The translations under genes and the position numbers were made by a program. DNA of 64,000 nt from contig NZ_FXWP01000014.1 in NCBI RefSeq assembly GCF_900184035.1, forward strand, positions 124,001-188,000. Reading direction: 5' to 3'. The number at the start of each line of letters is the position of its first letter. Position 1 is the stretch's first letter. The notes under the pieces were generated by a model. It ran no database searches. It was not told the origin of the DNA and saw only the letters and a list, made by a program, of their open reading frames with translations. Below, piece after piece: positions 28,358 to 35,547 of the stretch. The DNA is from Kosakonia pseudosacchari (lineage in GTDB: Bacteria > Pseudomonadota > Gammaproteobacteria > Enterobacterales > Enterobacteriaceae).

Positions 28358-29184
28358 GCGGCCACCTCCTGACGGATCCGGCCTGCAAAGAAACAGACGT
28401 GATCTCGTGCCAGAGTGCGGCGGGCTTCGCGCTCAGATTCAGCAATAATGTGATGGATTTTGGCGGTAATTGTCGGCATATCGCGGCGAACGGCTGCGAT
28501 TAACCAGATGAATTGCGGATTTTGGGTAGGGACAGTAGCCAGCATAGCGGCAGCCTCCATTCGATTTGGGATTAACCCACCACCGAAGAGACCAATCTTG
28601 CTGGTGGTGGACTGCGCAGAGTTGGTCTTACCGGCTCGAATGGTCACCGGCGCTTCCGAAGAAGCCCCCACGCAGCCCACCATAATTTTGCGAGCGACAC
28701 GGATAATACCCGTACCGCTGAAAAAGAGGTGTACTGAGCTAACGACACAAAAAAAGACGCTAGGCGCGTCGTGTGTCGCCATTCGATTTACCGGGAGACC
28801 AATCCCGGCACCAGATTTTGCTGGTGCGATATAACCATAAACCGGGTTGGCAATAGTCGGCAAGCCCTTTTTTCTGGACTCCAGAAACTCACCTTCGCGC
28901 GTGCGCGTACTGTTGCATAAATTCCCTGCATCTCGTGGTGATGTCAGAAAAATCTTCCCGCCTCGTGTAGTGATGATGGAAAAATCTTCCTCGCGTAGTG
29001 ACCCCCAATAAATCTTCGTGCGCGTACTGGTCTCGAAACTCTCCTCGTCACCACGACGAGAAAATGAGGAGCTGGCATTAGCTGGCACTGTTATGCCAGC
29101 TTTACCCTCATGCGTGTGCGCGATCCCGCGCAAGGTACACATCAGGCCAGCCAGGGGAAAGGCTCTTCTCTGGACGGCGGGCAT
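28354..29184 (-). CDS. Icd/Ash-like satellite protein (putative host cell-division inhibitor family)
   Basis: A 276-residue protein. ATG 29184 (MPAVQRRAFPLAG) is chosen: GGAGG lies seven bases upstream and the start overlaps the Bro-N stop as TAATG. The signature YGYIAPAKSGAGIGLP and the C-terminal helix (IIAESEREARRTLARDHVCFFAGRI) match proteins annotated as Icd-like or Ash family in P4-related elements. The name comes from phage P1 Icd, but cell-division inhibition is not established for most members. Residues about 30-100 are serine/threonine/arginine-rich and low in complexity, perhaps a reading of DNA whose main role is regulatory. Confidence 0.65.
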   Translation of the reverse strand: MPAVQRRAFPLAGLMCTLRGIAHTHEGKAGITVPANASSSFSRRGDEESFETSTRTKIYWGSLREEDFSIITTRGGKIFLTSPRDAGNLCNSTRTREGEFLESRKKGLPTIANPVYGYIAPAKSGAGIGLPVNRMATHDAPSVFFCVVSSVHLFFSGTGIIRVARKIMVGCVGASSEAPVTIRAGKTNSAQSTTSKIGLFGGGLIPNRMEAAAMLATVPTQNPQFIWLIAAVRRDMPTITAKIHHIIAESEREARRTLARDHVCFFAGRIRQEVAA

Positions 29185-29771
29185 TAGTGAACCTCCGGCA
29201 ATTGAGGCTGATATTTGCGCCATAGCTCCGCTTCTTCGGCGATCAGGCGGGACTTCTCACCTTTGCAGGCTTGCAGGTCTTTACCGCGCTTGCTGGCCTT
29301 CTTGTCGTAAGCTGCTTTGCGTTTGCTGTGGTCGTTCAGGAAGGCGAACGGCACACCATAGGAGCCAGTTTTACGAATAGACGGGATAACCTCGCGGAAT
29401 ACCCAGTTAGTGAAACGATGGGCGAACGTTCCGGCAGTGGTGGCCTTGCGGCTGCGGGCGATCAGTTTGTAGAAGCCCGATTCGCAGACGGTACGCATAA
29501 CCTGCAATCCACCGGGGGTGGGTGTTAAACACTCCCCCTTTTCATCGGCATCTAATCGCCTCAATGCGACTTTGTGATCGACTATTTCCAGTGCCTCACA
29601 AACATCTTTGGCGATAAACCACGGATCGCCATCCATATTGACGATGCGAACTTTGATGCCCTCAAACCGGATAACGGAAATATCCCCTTTGACTGCTTGA
29701 GGAATTTTTTTCTGGCTAACGTAGGATTGTGGGACGGCCTCCGAATTGAATCGGCTTTTTTCGATTTTCAT
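29184..29771 (-). CDS. Bro-N domain (antirepressor-like) protein
   Basis: A 195-residue protein. Residues about 30-140 are a Bro-N domain as in phage antirepressors: IRFEGIKVRIVNMDGDPWF, AKDVCEALEIVDHKVALRRL, FYKLIARSRKATTAGTFAHRFTNWVFREVIPSIRKTG (shown in parts). Bro-N proteins bind DNA and often act in lysogeny decisions. The C-terminal ~55 residues are lysine-rich (HSKRKAAYDKKASKRGKD). It lies in the same operon as AlpA, 13 bases after the previous gene, and overlaps the Icd/Ash-like gene by one base. Confidence 0.85.
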   Translation of the reverse strand: MKIEKSRFNSEAVPQSYVSQKKIPQAVKGDISVIRFEGIKVRIVNMDGDPWFIAKDVCEALEIVDHKVALRRLDADEKGECLTPTPGGLQVMRTVCESGFYKLIARSRKATTAGTFAHRFTNWVFREVIPSIRKTGSYGVPFAFLNDHSKRKAAYDKKASKRGKDLQACKGEKSRLIAEEAELWRKYQPQLPEVH

Positions 29772-29784
29772 TTGTCAGGCTCCG

Positions 29785-30219
29785 TTAGGCGGCGTTAAAC
29801 GCGTCCGGGTAGAGGTTCAGAATGTCGGTAATATCCTGCTGAGATAACCCGTGATGTTCATTAATGGCGGCGTTATGGTTCACAAGCTGGATCACCTTGA
29901 GAACATCGCCACGGCAGGAAAAGCGGTAGCGCAGGTGTGCGCCGATACCATCCGGGTTTTTCTCGTCGATACGCTCCAGTTGAATATCAAGCTGGCGCTC
30001 CAGTTCAGACGCATAATTACGCCCGGATGAAAGACGGCAGTAGCGCAGAATATCATTTTCTGTCCATCCCTCTACGCCAGTGCGCAGCATATAGACGCGG
30101 GCGCGGTGTTTCTTTGGGGTTCGCTTAGGTACTTGTACCGGGCTGGTGGTCGGCGTAATATCAGACGTGCGAATATCTGAGTTAGCCGCCTGCTGTACGG
30201 GGCGGTTTTTCTTTTCCAT
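29785..30219 (-). CDS. Satellite protein of unknown function following AlpA
   Basis: A 144-residue protein. The first 40 residues are polar and disordered-looking; the rest (ENDILRYCRLSSGRNYASEL, LRYRFSCRGDVLKVIQLVN) is a small helical domain. It overlaps the AlpA stop by one base (TAATG), so it is translated with AlpA. It may be a regulator, but no DNA-binding motif is certain. Confidence 0.7.
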   Translation of the reverse strand: MEKKNRPVQQAANSDIRTSDITPTTSPVQVPKRTPKKHRARVYMLRTGVEGWTENDILRYCRLSSGRNYASELERQLDIQLERIDEKNPDGIGAHLRYRFSCRGDVLKVIQLVNHNAAINEHHGLSQQDITDILNLYPDAFNAA

Positions 30220-30437
30220 TACGCTACCTTTCCCCGGCGCTCAGCCAGCCAGTTATTAATCTCTACCGCATCAAAGGCGGTCACGTTATCGGTAAGTTTC
30301 ACCGGGCGCGGCAGCGTGCCGTTCTTAACCCAGCGGTCAATGGTTGGCATGGAAACACCCAGAAGTTCCGGCATACGAAAACGGCGGATGTATCCAGTAG
30401 TGGGAAATGCTGATTGTGCTGCGTGGTGTACTGTCAT
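30219..30437 (-). CDS. alpA: AlpA-family transcriptional regulator
   Basis: A 72-residue AlpA protein. The helix-turn-helix is in RFRMPELLGVSMPTIDRWVKNGTLPRPVKL, followed by the usual NVTAFDAVEINNWLAERR. AlpA-type proteins activate excision and the replication genes of P4-like and PICI elements. It is the first gene of a run of closely coupled genes ending with the primase. A palindrome at 30506-30527 lies about 70 bases upstream and could be its operator. Confidence 0.88.
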   Translation of the reverse strand: MTVHHAAQSAFPTTGYIRRFRMPELLGVSMPTIDRWVKNGTLPRPVKLTDNVTAFDAVEINNWLAERRGKVA

Positions 30438-30505
30438 ATGTCCCGTAACTCCTGTGATAGCTGTTGTTACGGTATGAGGTTAGCGGCAAAAAAATGAGAG
30501 CATAA

Positions 30506-30527
30506 GGTACAGTAAGCGCACTGTACC
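30506..30527. promoter_or_regulatory. Inverted repeat upstream of alpA
   Basis: GGTACAGT (30506-30513) and ACTGTACC (30520-30527) form a perfect eight-base-pair inverted repeat with a six-base spacer, between the 3' end of the upstream gene and alpA. No T-run follows directly on either strand, which favours an operator over a terminator. Confidence 0.5.
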
Positions 30528-30538
30528 CTTACACTAAA

Positions 30539-31435
30539 TTAACTCTGCCCCTTCCCGTTGACTGAGGATCTTAGATGTTTAAGGATCACATCACCATTGG
30601 TAATCATTAATGGTGGAATTTCATCTTTGTGTTTAAGTAAGCAGTCCCGCCATTTTTCAGGACTGACTTCTTTTCTTTCCCCTCGGCAGTCGTCAGGATA
30701 TTTACTTAGGATATAAATAGCAGCTTTCAATAGCCCCTCTCTATTGGAAGCATGTCTCTCAGCTTTTTTATTAACTGGTAGTGGTGAGGTGGATAAAATA
30801 TTGGGGCTATTTCTTGTTGCAAGATTGGTTTCTGATGTGATTTCCTTGCCGCCATTGCATAGCAATTCAAGCTCATAACTGGTTATATACATATCCTTAC
30901 TATGAACAGTATACCAGTCATCGAAATAAAATCGTCCAGCAACGTAGCCATCTCTAAACGTTGCGTTTTCGCATCTGGGCACATCAAGAGTATCGATAGT
31001 TATATCCCAATCATCCCAATAATCAGATAAATACCTCTCCTCTGCTTCGATAAACTCTTGAGGGATCGCCAGAAAACCACTCCATTTTTCAATGGATTTA
31101 TTTCCTGAGTTCATATCATATTGCTCTGTAACAGAGAAATAATCTGACTTATAGCTAAATCTTAGGCAGTGTAGATCAGCATTAGGTTCAGGCTTAATAT
31201 CATATTTTTCTTTTAAGTAATCGACAGGCAAAATACTATCAGACTCAACATTAATTAACTTTACTTCCTCGTTCTCATTTTTTGGCGAGCTATCGAATAG
31301 AAATTCAATATGAGGCATCTTAATACAAAACTGTAATAAGCCTATTGAAGCAAAATGTATTAAATCAGACACTTCGCACTTAGTGATTTTGGCTACTTTT
31401 TCAAGCGAATAATATCTATGCTTTGGTAAGATCAT
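30539..31435 (-). CDS. Unknown protein between integrase and AlpA
   Basis: A 298-residue soluble protein. ATG 31435 (MILPKHRYYSLEKVAKIT) is preferred to TTG 31519; AGG lies seven bases upstream. The N-terminus has an HTH-like or MerR-like reading (YSLEKVAKITKCEVSDLIHFASIGLL, in parts). The middle is acidic and aromatic (YLSDYWDDWDITI). The C-terminal ~80 residues (EGLLKAAIYILSKYPDD, EKWRDCLLKHKDEIPPL) resemble a small helical domain seen beside integrases in satellites. The gene is AT-rich. Function is not known. Confidence 0.7.
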   Translation of the reverse strand: MILPKHRYYSLEKVAKITKCEVSDLIHFASIGLLQFCIKMPHIEFLFDSSPKNENEEVKLINVESDSILPVDYLKEKYDIKPEPNADLHCLRFSYKSDYFSVTEQYDMNSGNKSIEKWSGFLAIPQEFIEAEERYLSDYWDDWDITIDTLDVPRCENATFRDGYVAGRFYFDDWYTVHSKDMYITSYELELLCNGGKEITSETNLATRNSPNILSTSPLPVNKKAERHASNREGLLKAAIYILSKYPDDCRGERKEVSPEKWRDCLLKHKDEIPPLMITNGDVILKHLRSSVNGKGQS

Positions 31436-31526
31436 CACGCTACCTTTCACGCTTTGCCTTTCACTTGATTGAGCCAGGCGGTAAGGCTTCCGCTTTTCAT
31501 CCCGTCGGACTAGGCTCAATCTATTC

Positions 31527-32795
31527 TTACGATAGCTTATGCGTCTTTATAATAGGCGTCACGTTGTAATCTTCGCCACTCTCTAATGCCACCAGCAAAT
31601 CACACCACAACATAAGTGCGGCTTTGCGCTCCTCAAAATATTGGTAGCGGTTATAAATCCCTTCAACACCCTTAATTCTGTGGTTAAGACAGCGTTCGGC
31701 CACCACTGGATCAACGCCCAGCGCAGCAAGATGGGTACGGGCAGTACGCCGGAAATCATGAATGGTGTAGTTGGGTACATCGGGCATTTCAGCGCGAACC
31801 TTTGCCAGCGCAACGGGCAGGGTGCTTTCCTGAATATGTGGGATCATGCGGTTTTGCATCTTTCTGGCAGGTAATACCCATTTGCTATTGCACGAAAAGG
31901 TGCGCAGTTCTCGCAGCCACTCTACTGCTGGTGACGGCAACGGTATGTCGATGGCATCGCCGTTTTTACTTCGTTCTTCTGGCAGATGCCAGATTGCCCC
32001 GTCTAAGTCGAATTCTTCCCAGCGGGCAGCGCACAATTCCATCTTACGCACGCATAAGGTCAGCAGTAGCTTGAAGGTAAGCTCGTTCTGGCGGCTGAAT
32101 CCCTTCGCCATACGCATGGCCTGAAACAGCCTGATCAACTCGTCACGGGTAAGCCATCGTTCACGGGCAACCTCTTTCCCGCCAGCGTCCGAAACCTCAA
32201 AGGCTGAGCACGGATTTATCTCCAGCGCGTGCCGTTTAATTCCGTAATCAAATATGCGGCGCGTCCAGCGCAGAACGTCCGTCGCTATGGTTGGCGCTCC
32301 ACGGTCAACAATGCCTTTTAGCATGTCGTCAATGTGGCGTGGTTTCACGTCCTCCACCCTCATTTGACCAATGCAGGGGTTTATATCTTTGTCGATGCGG
32401 CGACGGAGAATGTCAGGGTGCTTCCAGCGTGGCAGGATCTGACGCTCGAAATATTCTGCTGCAAGCTGAGAAACACGCATGGCGTTTTTGTCATCTTCAA
32501 TTTTTGCCAGTGCTTTGGCTTTACGTTCCTGTTTCTCCCCGGCAACGTCATAACCTAACGATACGCGGGCGGATAGCTCTTTGGCGGTTTCTCTGGCTTT
32601 GGCTAATGACAGTTCAGCATAAGAGCCAATTAGCATAGCGCGTGACTTCCCAGCAAGCTTATATCGGAATCTCCATGTGGGGGTTTTATCAGCTTCACGG
32701 TAGCGGAGATATAACCCGTTCCCATCAGCCCGCCCCTCGAATCGCTCCCCGGCCTTTATCCATGCGCGGATCTGCATATCTGTTAGTTTTGGCAT
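31527..32795 (-). CDS. P4-type tyrosine integrase
   Basis: A 422-residue site-specific recombinase. ATG 32795 (MPKLTDMQIRAWIKAGERF) matches the P4-integrase start; the open frame upstream is attachment-site DNA. The N-terminal DUF4102-like arm-binding domain (about 1-95) is followed by a core-binding domain and the catalytic domain, with Arg250 (LCVRKMEL), Lys277 (SKNGDAI), His346-x-x-Arg349 (HDFRRTART), His372 (LNHRIKG) and Tyr381 (GIYNRYQY) all in place. It should be active. It lies 190 bases from the yicC stop, reading away from it, so its promoter overlaps the right arm sites. Confidence 0.93.
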   Translation of the reverse strand: MPKLTDMQIRAWIKAGERFEGRADGNGLYLRYREADKTPTWRFRYKLAGKSRAMLIGSYAELSLAKARETAKELSARVSLGYDVAGEKQERKAKALAKIEDDKNAMRVSQLAAEYFERQILPRWKHPDILRRRIDKDINPCIGQMRVEDVKPRHIDDMLKGIVDRGAPTIATDVLRWTRRIFDYGIKRHALEINPCSAFEVSDAGGKEVARERWLTRDELIRLFQAMRMAKGFSRQNELTFKLLLTLCVRKMELCAARWEEFDLDGAIWHLPEERSKNGDAIDIPLPSPAVEWLRELRTFSCNSKWVLPARKMQNRMIPHIQESTLPVALAKVRAEMPDVPNYTIHDFRRTARTHLAALGVDPVVAERCLNHRIKGVEGIYNRYQYFEERKAALMLWCDLLVALESGEDYNVTPIIKTHKLS

Positions 32796-32824
32796 TTTGC
32801 GAATATCCAAACTTTGAAGAGGTG

Positions 32825-32876
32825 GTGTACCCAAAATGATGTACACAAATTTCAATGGGTACACCATTGTGTACAC
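32825..32876. repeat. Right integrase arm-type sites (GTGTAC/GTACAC repeats)
   Basis: Four copies: GTGTAC 32825-32830, TGTACAC 32840-32846, GTACAC 32859-32864 and the palindrome GTGTACAC 32869-32876. They lie between the integrase start and the yicC terminator and match the two at the left end of the element. They also cover the likely int promoter, so the integrase may repress itself. Confidence 0.6.
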
Positions 32877-32921
32877 ACTAATCATGCGCTTTGTTGCGTT
32901 GTCATGATAGCCCATGATAAC

Positions 32922-32947
32922 AAAAAAGCCCGCAATTTCGCGGGCTT
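32922..32947 (-). terminator. Terminator downstream of yicC
   Basis: AAGCCCGC (32926-32933) pairs with GCGGGCTT (32940-32947); on the minus strand the stem is followed by a run of six T. It ends yicC transcription before the integrase. If the satellite replaced the yicC tail, this terminator is element-borne. Confidence 0.85.
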
Positions 32948-32984
32948 CTCAGTATTTTGATGTTTGGTGTGAGCTGCTGATAGC

Positions 32985-33848
32985 TTACTCGATGTTCTGG
33001 ATCTGCTCGCGCATTTGCTCAATCAGTACTTTGAGCTCGATAGCGGAGTTAGTTACCTCTGCATTAATCGACTTGGAGGCCAGCGTGTTCGACTCACGGT
33101 TGAACTCCTGCATCATAAAGTCGAGACGGCGGCCAACCGCTTCTTTTTTCTTCAGAATGTTGTAGGTTTCTTTAACATGCGCTTCAAGGCGATCCAGCTC
33201 TTCGGCGACATCGATGCGCTGTGCCATCAGGACCAGTTCTTGCTCAAGACGGTTATTCTCAAGCTGCACTTGCGCTTCTTCCAGTTTGGCGACCAGGCGC
33301 TCGCGCTGCCATTGCAGGATTTCTGGCATATGAGCGCGGACTTTGCTGACTTCGGTGCTCACGCCTTCCAGACGCTGTTCAATCAGCCCTTTCAGCGCCT
33401 GACCTTCGGTTTCACGGGCGATGATAAAATCATCCAGCGCGCCGTCAAGTGCGGCGAGGATCTGCGCTGCAATGGCGTCCAGATCCTGCTCCTGGGCAGC
33501 CATTACGCCAGGCCAGCGTAGAATATCAACCGGGTTGATTTCCCCTTCGTCGCTCTGCATTTTGACCCAGTTCGCTGCATTCACCAGCTGTTTGGCCAGT
33601 TTTTCATTGAGGATCAGTTCGCCCTGCGCACTGGCATCTGGCTCAAAACGGAGATTACACTCCACTTTACCGCGCGTGAGACGGGTACGCAGACGTTCAC
33701 GGACAACCGGCTCAAGGCTGCGAAATTGCTCCGGCAGGCGGAAGTACGTTTCCAGATAACGCTGGTTAACCGAGCGCAGTTCCCAGGAGGCAGAGCCCCA
33801 TTCACCCTTGATTTCACGCCGGGCATAGGCGGTCATACTGCGGATCAT
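32985..33848 (-). CDS. yicC: YicC family endoribonuclease-like stress protein
   Basis: A 287-residue protein of the same length as E. coli YicC; the start MIRSMTAYARREIKGEWG is preferred over an ATG six codons upstream. YicC-family proteins (YicC_N plus DUF1732 domains) are implicated in stationary-phase survival, and E. coli YicC has been linked to endoribonuclease activity and RyhB decay. The C-terminal DUF1732 region (FMMQEFNRESNTLASKS) is intact and the protein ends EQIQNIE. That C-terminus overlaps the attachment site of the satellite, which seems to have restored a functional end. Confidence 0.93.
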   Translation of the reverse strand: MIRSMTAYARREIKGEWGSASWELRSVNQRYLETYFRLPEQFRSLEPVVRERLRTRLTRGKVECNLRFEPDASAQGELILNEKLAKQLVNAANWVKMQSDEGEINPVDILRWPGVMAAQEQDLDAIAAQILAALDGALDDFIIARETEGQALKGLIEQRLEGVSTEVSKVRAHMPEILQWQRERLVAKLEEAQVQLENNRLEQELVLMAQRIDVAEELDRLEAHVKETYNILKKKEAVGRRLDFMMQEFNRESNTLASKSINAEVTNSAIELKVLIEQMREQIQNIE

Positions 33849-33970
33849 AGACGTTCCCGTTTTCAAAGAGAGATGCGGGGATTATAGCTTTCGTGGCCTT
33901 ATCAGGATAGGAATAACCTTGGTAAGCCAGTATAATGCGCAGCCACATTCGATAAGCCGGAGAAATTATC

Positions 33971-34687
33971 ATGCGTCCAGCAGGCCGTAGCGCCAACCAG
34001 GTGCGCCCCGTCACCCTGACCCGTAATTACACAAAACACGCAGAAGGCTCCGTGCTGGTTGAATTTGGTGATACCAAAGTGCTGTGCACTGCGTCCATCG
34101 AAGAAGGCGTTCCGCGCTTTCTGAAAGGTCAGGGCCAGGGCTGGATCACCGCCGAATATGGCATGTTGCCGCGCTCCACTCATACCCGTAACGCGCGTGA
34201 AGCCGCGAAAGGCAAGCAGGGCGGGCGTACCATGGAAATCCAGCGGCTTATTGCCCGCGCGTTGCGTGCAGCAGTGGATTTGAATGCGCTGGGTGAATTC
34301 ACCATTACGCTTGACTGCGATGTCATTCAGGCCGATGGCGGTACGCGTACCGCATCGATTACTGGCGCGTGTGTGGCGCTGGCGGACGCGCTGAACAAAC
34401 TGGTCGCCGCCGGGAAGCTGAAAACCAATCCGCTGAAAGGCATGGTTGCCGCGGTCTCCGTGGGTATTGTTAATGGCGAAGCCGTTTGTGATCTTGAATA
34501 TGTGGAAGACTCCGCAGCTGAAACTGACATGAACGTAGTGATGACGGAAGACGGCCGCATGATTGAAGTTCAGGGTACGGCGGAAGGCGAGCCATTCTCC
34601 CACGAAGAGTTACTCACCCTGCTGGCGCTGGCCAGAGGGGGGATCGAATCGATTATCGCGACGCAGAAGGCGGCGCTAGAGAATTAA
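33971..34687 (+). CDS. rph: RNase PH
   Basis: A 238-residue phosphorolytic exoribonuclease that trims tRNA 3' ends and helps degrade structured RNA. The start [20 protein letters not shown] and the core motifs (GNARE-type [29 protein letters not shown], read in parts, and [19 protein letters not shown]) are intact. The frame is full length, unlike E. coli K-12, where a frameshift in rph lowers pyrE expression. It is the first gene of the rph-pyrE operon and divergent from yicC. Confidence 0.97.
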   Translation: MRPAGRSANQVRPVTLTRNYTKHAEGSVLVEFGDTKVLCTASIEEGVPRFLKGQGQGWITAEYGMLPRSTHTRNAREAAKGKQGGRTMEIQRLIARALRAAVDLNALGEFTITLDCDVIQADGGTRTASITGACVALADALNKLVAAGKLKTNPLKGMVAAVSVGIVNGEAVCDLEYVEDSAAETDMNVVMTEDGRMIEVQGTAEGEPFSHEELLTLLALARGGIESIIATQKAALEN

Positions 34688-34692
34688 TTTTA

Positions 34693-34721
34693 AGGGCGAC
34701 TGATGAGTCGCCCTTTTTTTT
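34693..34721 (+). promoter_or_regulatory. pyrE attenuator
   Basis: AGGGCGACT (34693-34701) pairs with AGTCGCCCT (34706-34714) and is followed by eight T. It lies between rph and pyrE. In E. coli this terminator is UTP-sensitive: tight coupling of rph translation to transcription at low UTP prevents termination and raises pyrE expression. The hairpin and the close rph stop are both present here. Confidence 0.88.
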
Positions 34722-34870
34722 GCGCTTTATACTTTATGCGGCTTCTTTGTCGGCTGTTGCGAGTCATGCCTGCGTTATTTACCAGGTATGATTTACGTGG
34801 TTTGCGCGAGGTCGCGCGAGGTATTTTGCGTAATCTGTAAATAATGAAAAGTGAGATGAGGAGCGGATCC

Positions 34871-35512
34871 ATGAAAGCGTATCAGCGTCAGTTTATTGAA
34901 TTTGCGCTTAACAAGCAGGTACTGAAGTTCGGCGAGTTCACGCTGAAATCCGGGCGCAAAAGCCCCTATTTCTTCAACGCCGGGCTGTTTAATACCGGGC
35001 GCGATCTGGCTCTGTTAGGGCGTTTTTATGCCGAAGCGCTGGTGGATTCCGGTATCGATTTTGATCTGCTGTTTGGCCCGGCTTACAAAGGCATTCCTAT
35101 CGCCACCACCACGGCCGTAGCGCTGGCGGAACATCACGAGCGCGATGTGCCTTACTGTTTCAACCGTAAAGAAGCCAAAGACCATGGCGAAGGTGGCAAT
35201 CTGGTGGGCAGCGCCTTGCAAGGCCGCGTGATGTTGGTGGATGACGTGATCACCGCCGGAACGGCGATTCGGGAATCGATGGAGATTATCCAGGCCAATG
35301 GCGCAACGCTTGCTGGCGTGCTGATTTCACTGGACAGGCAGGAACGCGGTCGTGGTGATATTTCGGCAATTCAGGAAGTGGAACGCGATTATGGCTGCAA
35401 CGTAATTTCGATTATCACGCTCAAAGAGTTGATTGCGTATCTGGAAGAGAAACCGGAGATGGCCGATCACCTGGCTGCTGTGCGTGCCTACCGCGAACAG
35501 TACGGCGTTTAA
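34871..35512 (+). CDS. pyrE: Orotate phosphoribosyltransferase
   Basis: A 213-residue enzyme converting orotate and PRPP to OMP in pyrimidine synthesis. [20 protein letters not shown] is the family start, although the frame is open nine codons upstream. The PRPP-binding loop ([17 protein letters not shown]) and the flexible catalytic loop ([13 protein letters not shown]) are intact. Expression depends on the attenuator after rph. Confidence 0.97.
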   Translation: MKAYQRQFIEFALNKQVLKFGEFTLKSGRKSPYFFNAGLFNTGRDLALLGRFYAEALVDSGIDFDLLFGPAYKGIPIATTTAVALAEHHERDVPYCFNRKEAKDHGEGGNLVGSALQGRVMLVDDVITAGTAIRESMEIIQANGATLAGVLISLDRQERGRGDISAIQEVERDYGCNVISIITLKELIAYLEEKPEMADHLAAVRAYREQYGV

Positions 35513-35519
35513 ATGTGTT

Positions 35520-35547
35520 CCCGGCAGGCGACTGCCGGGGCAGTTTT
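35520..35547. terminator. Terminator between pyrE and the convergent lactonase gene
   Basis: CCCGGCAG (35520-35527) pairs perfectly with CTGCCGGG (35532-35539) around a four-base loop, then CAGTTTTA follows. It serves pyrE on the + strand and borders the stop of the convergent lactonase gene at 35546. Confidence 0.75.

Larger units (their letters stand above)
20359..33005. mobile_element. P4/PICI-like satellite element at the 3' end of yicC
   Basis: A 12.6-kb element with the satellite gene order: P4-type integrase next to the chromosomal target, AlpA regulator, Bro-N and Icd/Ash-like proteins, small coupled genes, a Toprim/DUF927 primase-helicase, repeat-rich origin candidates and a distal cargo pair. 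No capsid, portal, terminase or lysis genes occur, so packaging would need a helper phage. The ends are placed at the short TGGATCTG match between the left junction (20359-20366) and the yicC tail (32998-33005). That core is only eight bases long, so the exact limits are uncertain by tens of bases. Confidence 0.8.

Noticed and set aside
32796-32915. N-terminal extension of the integrase to 32915
   Set aside because: The extension lies over the GTGTAC arm sites, has no homology to P4 integrases, and ATG 32795 gives the usual family start.
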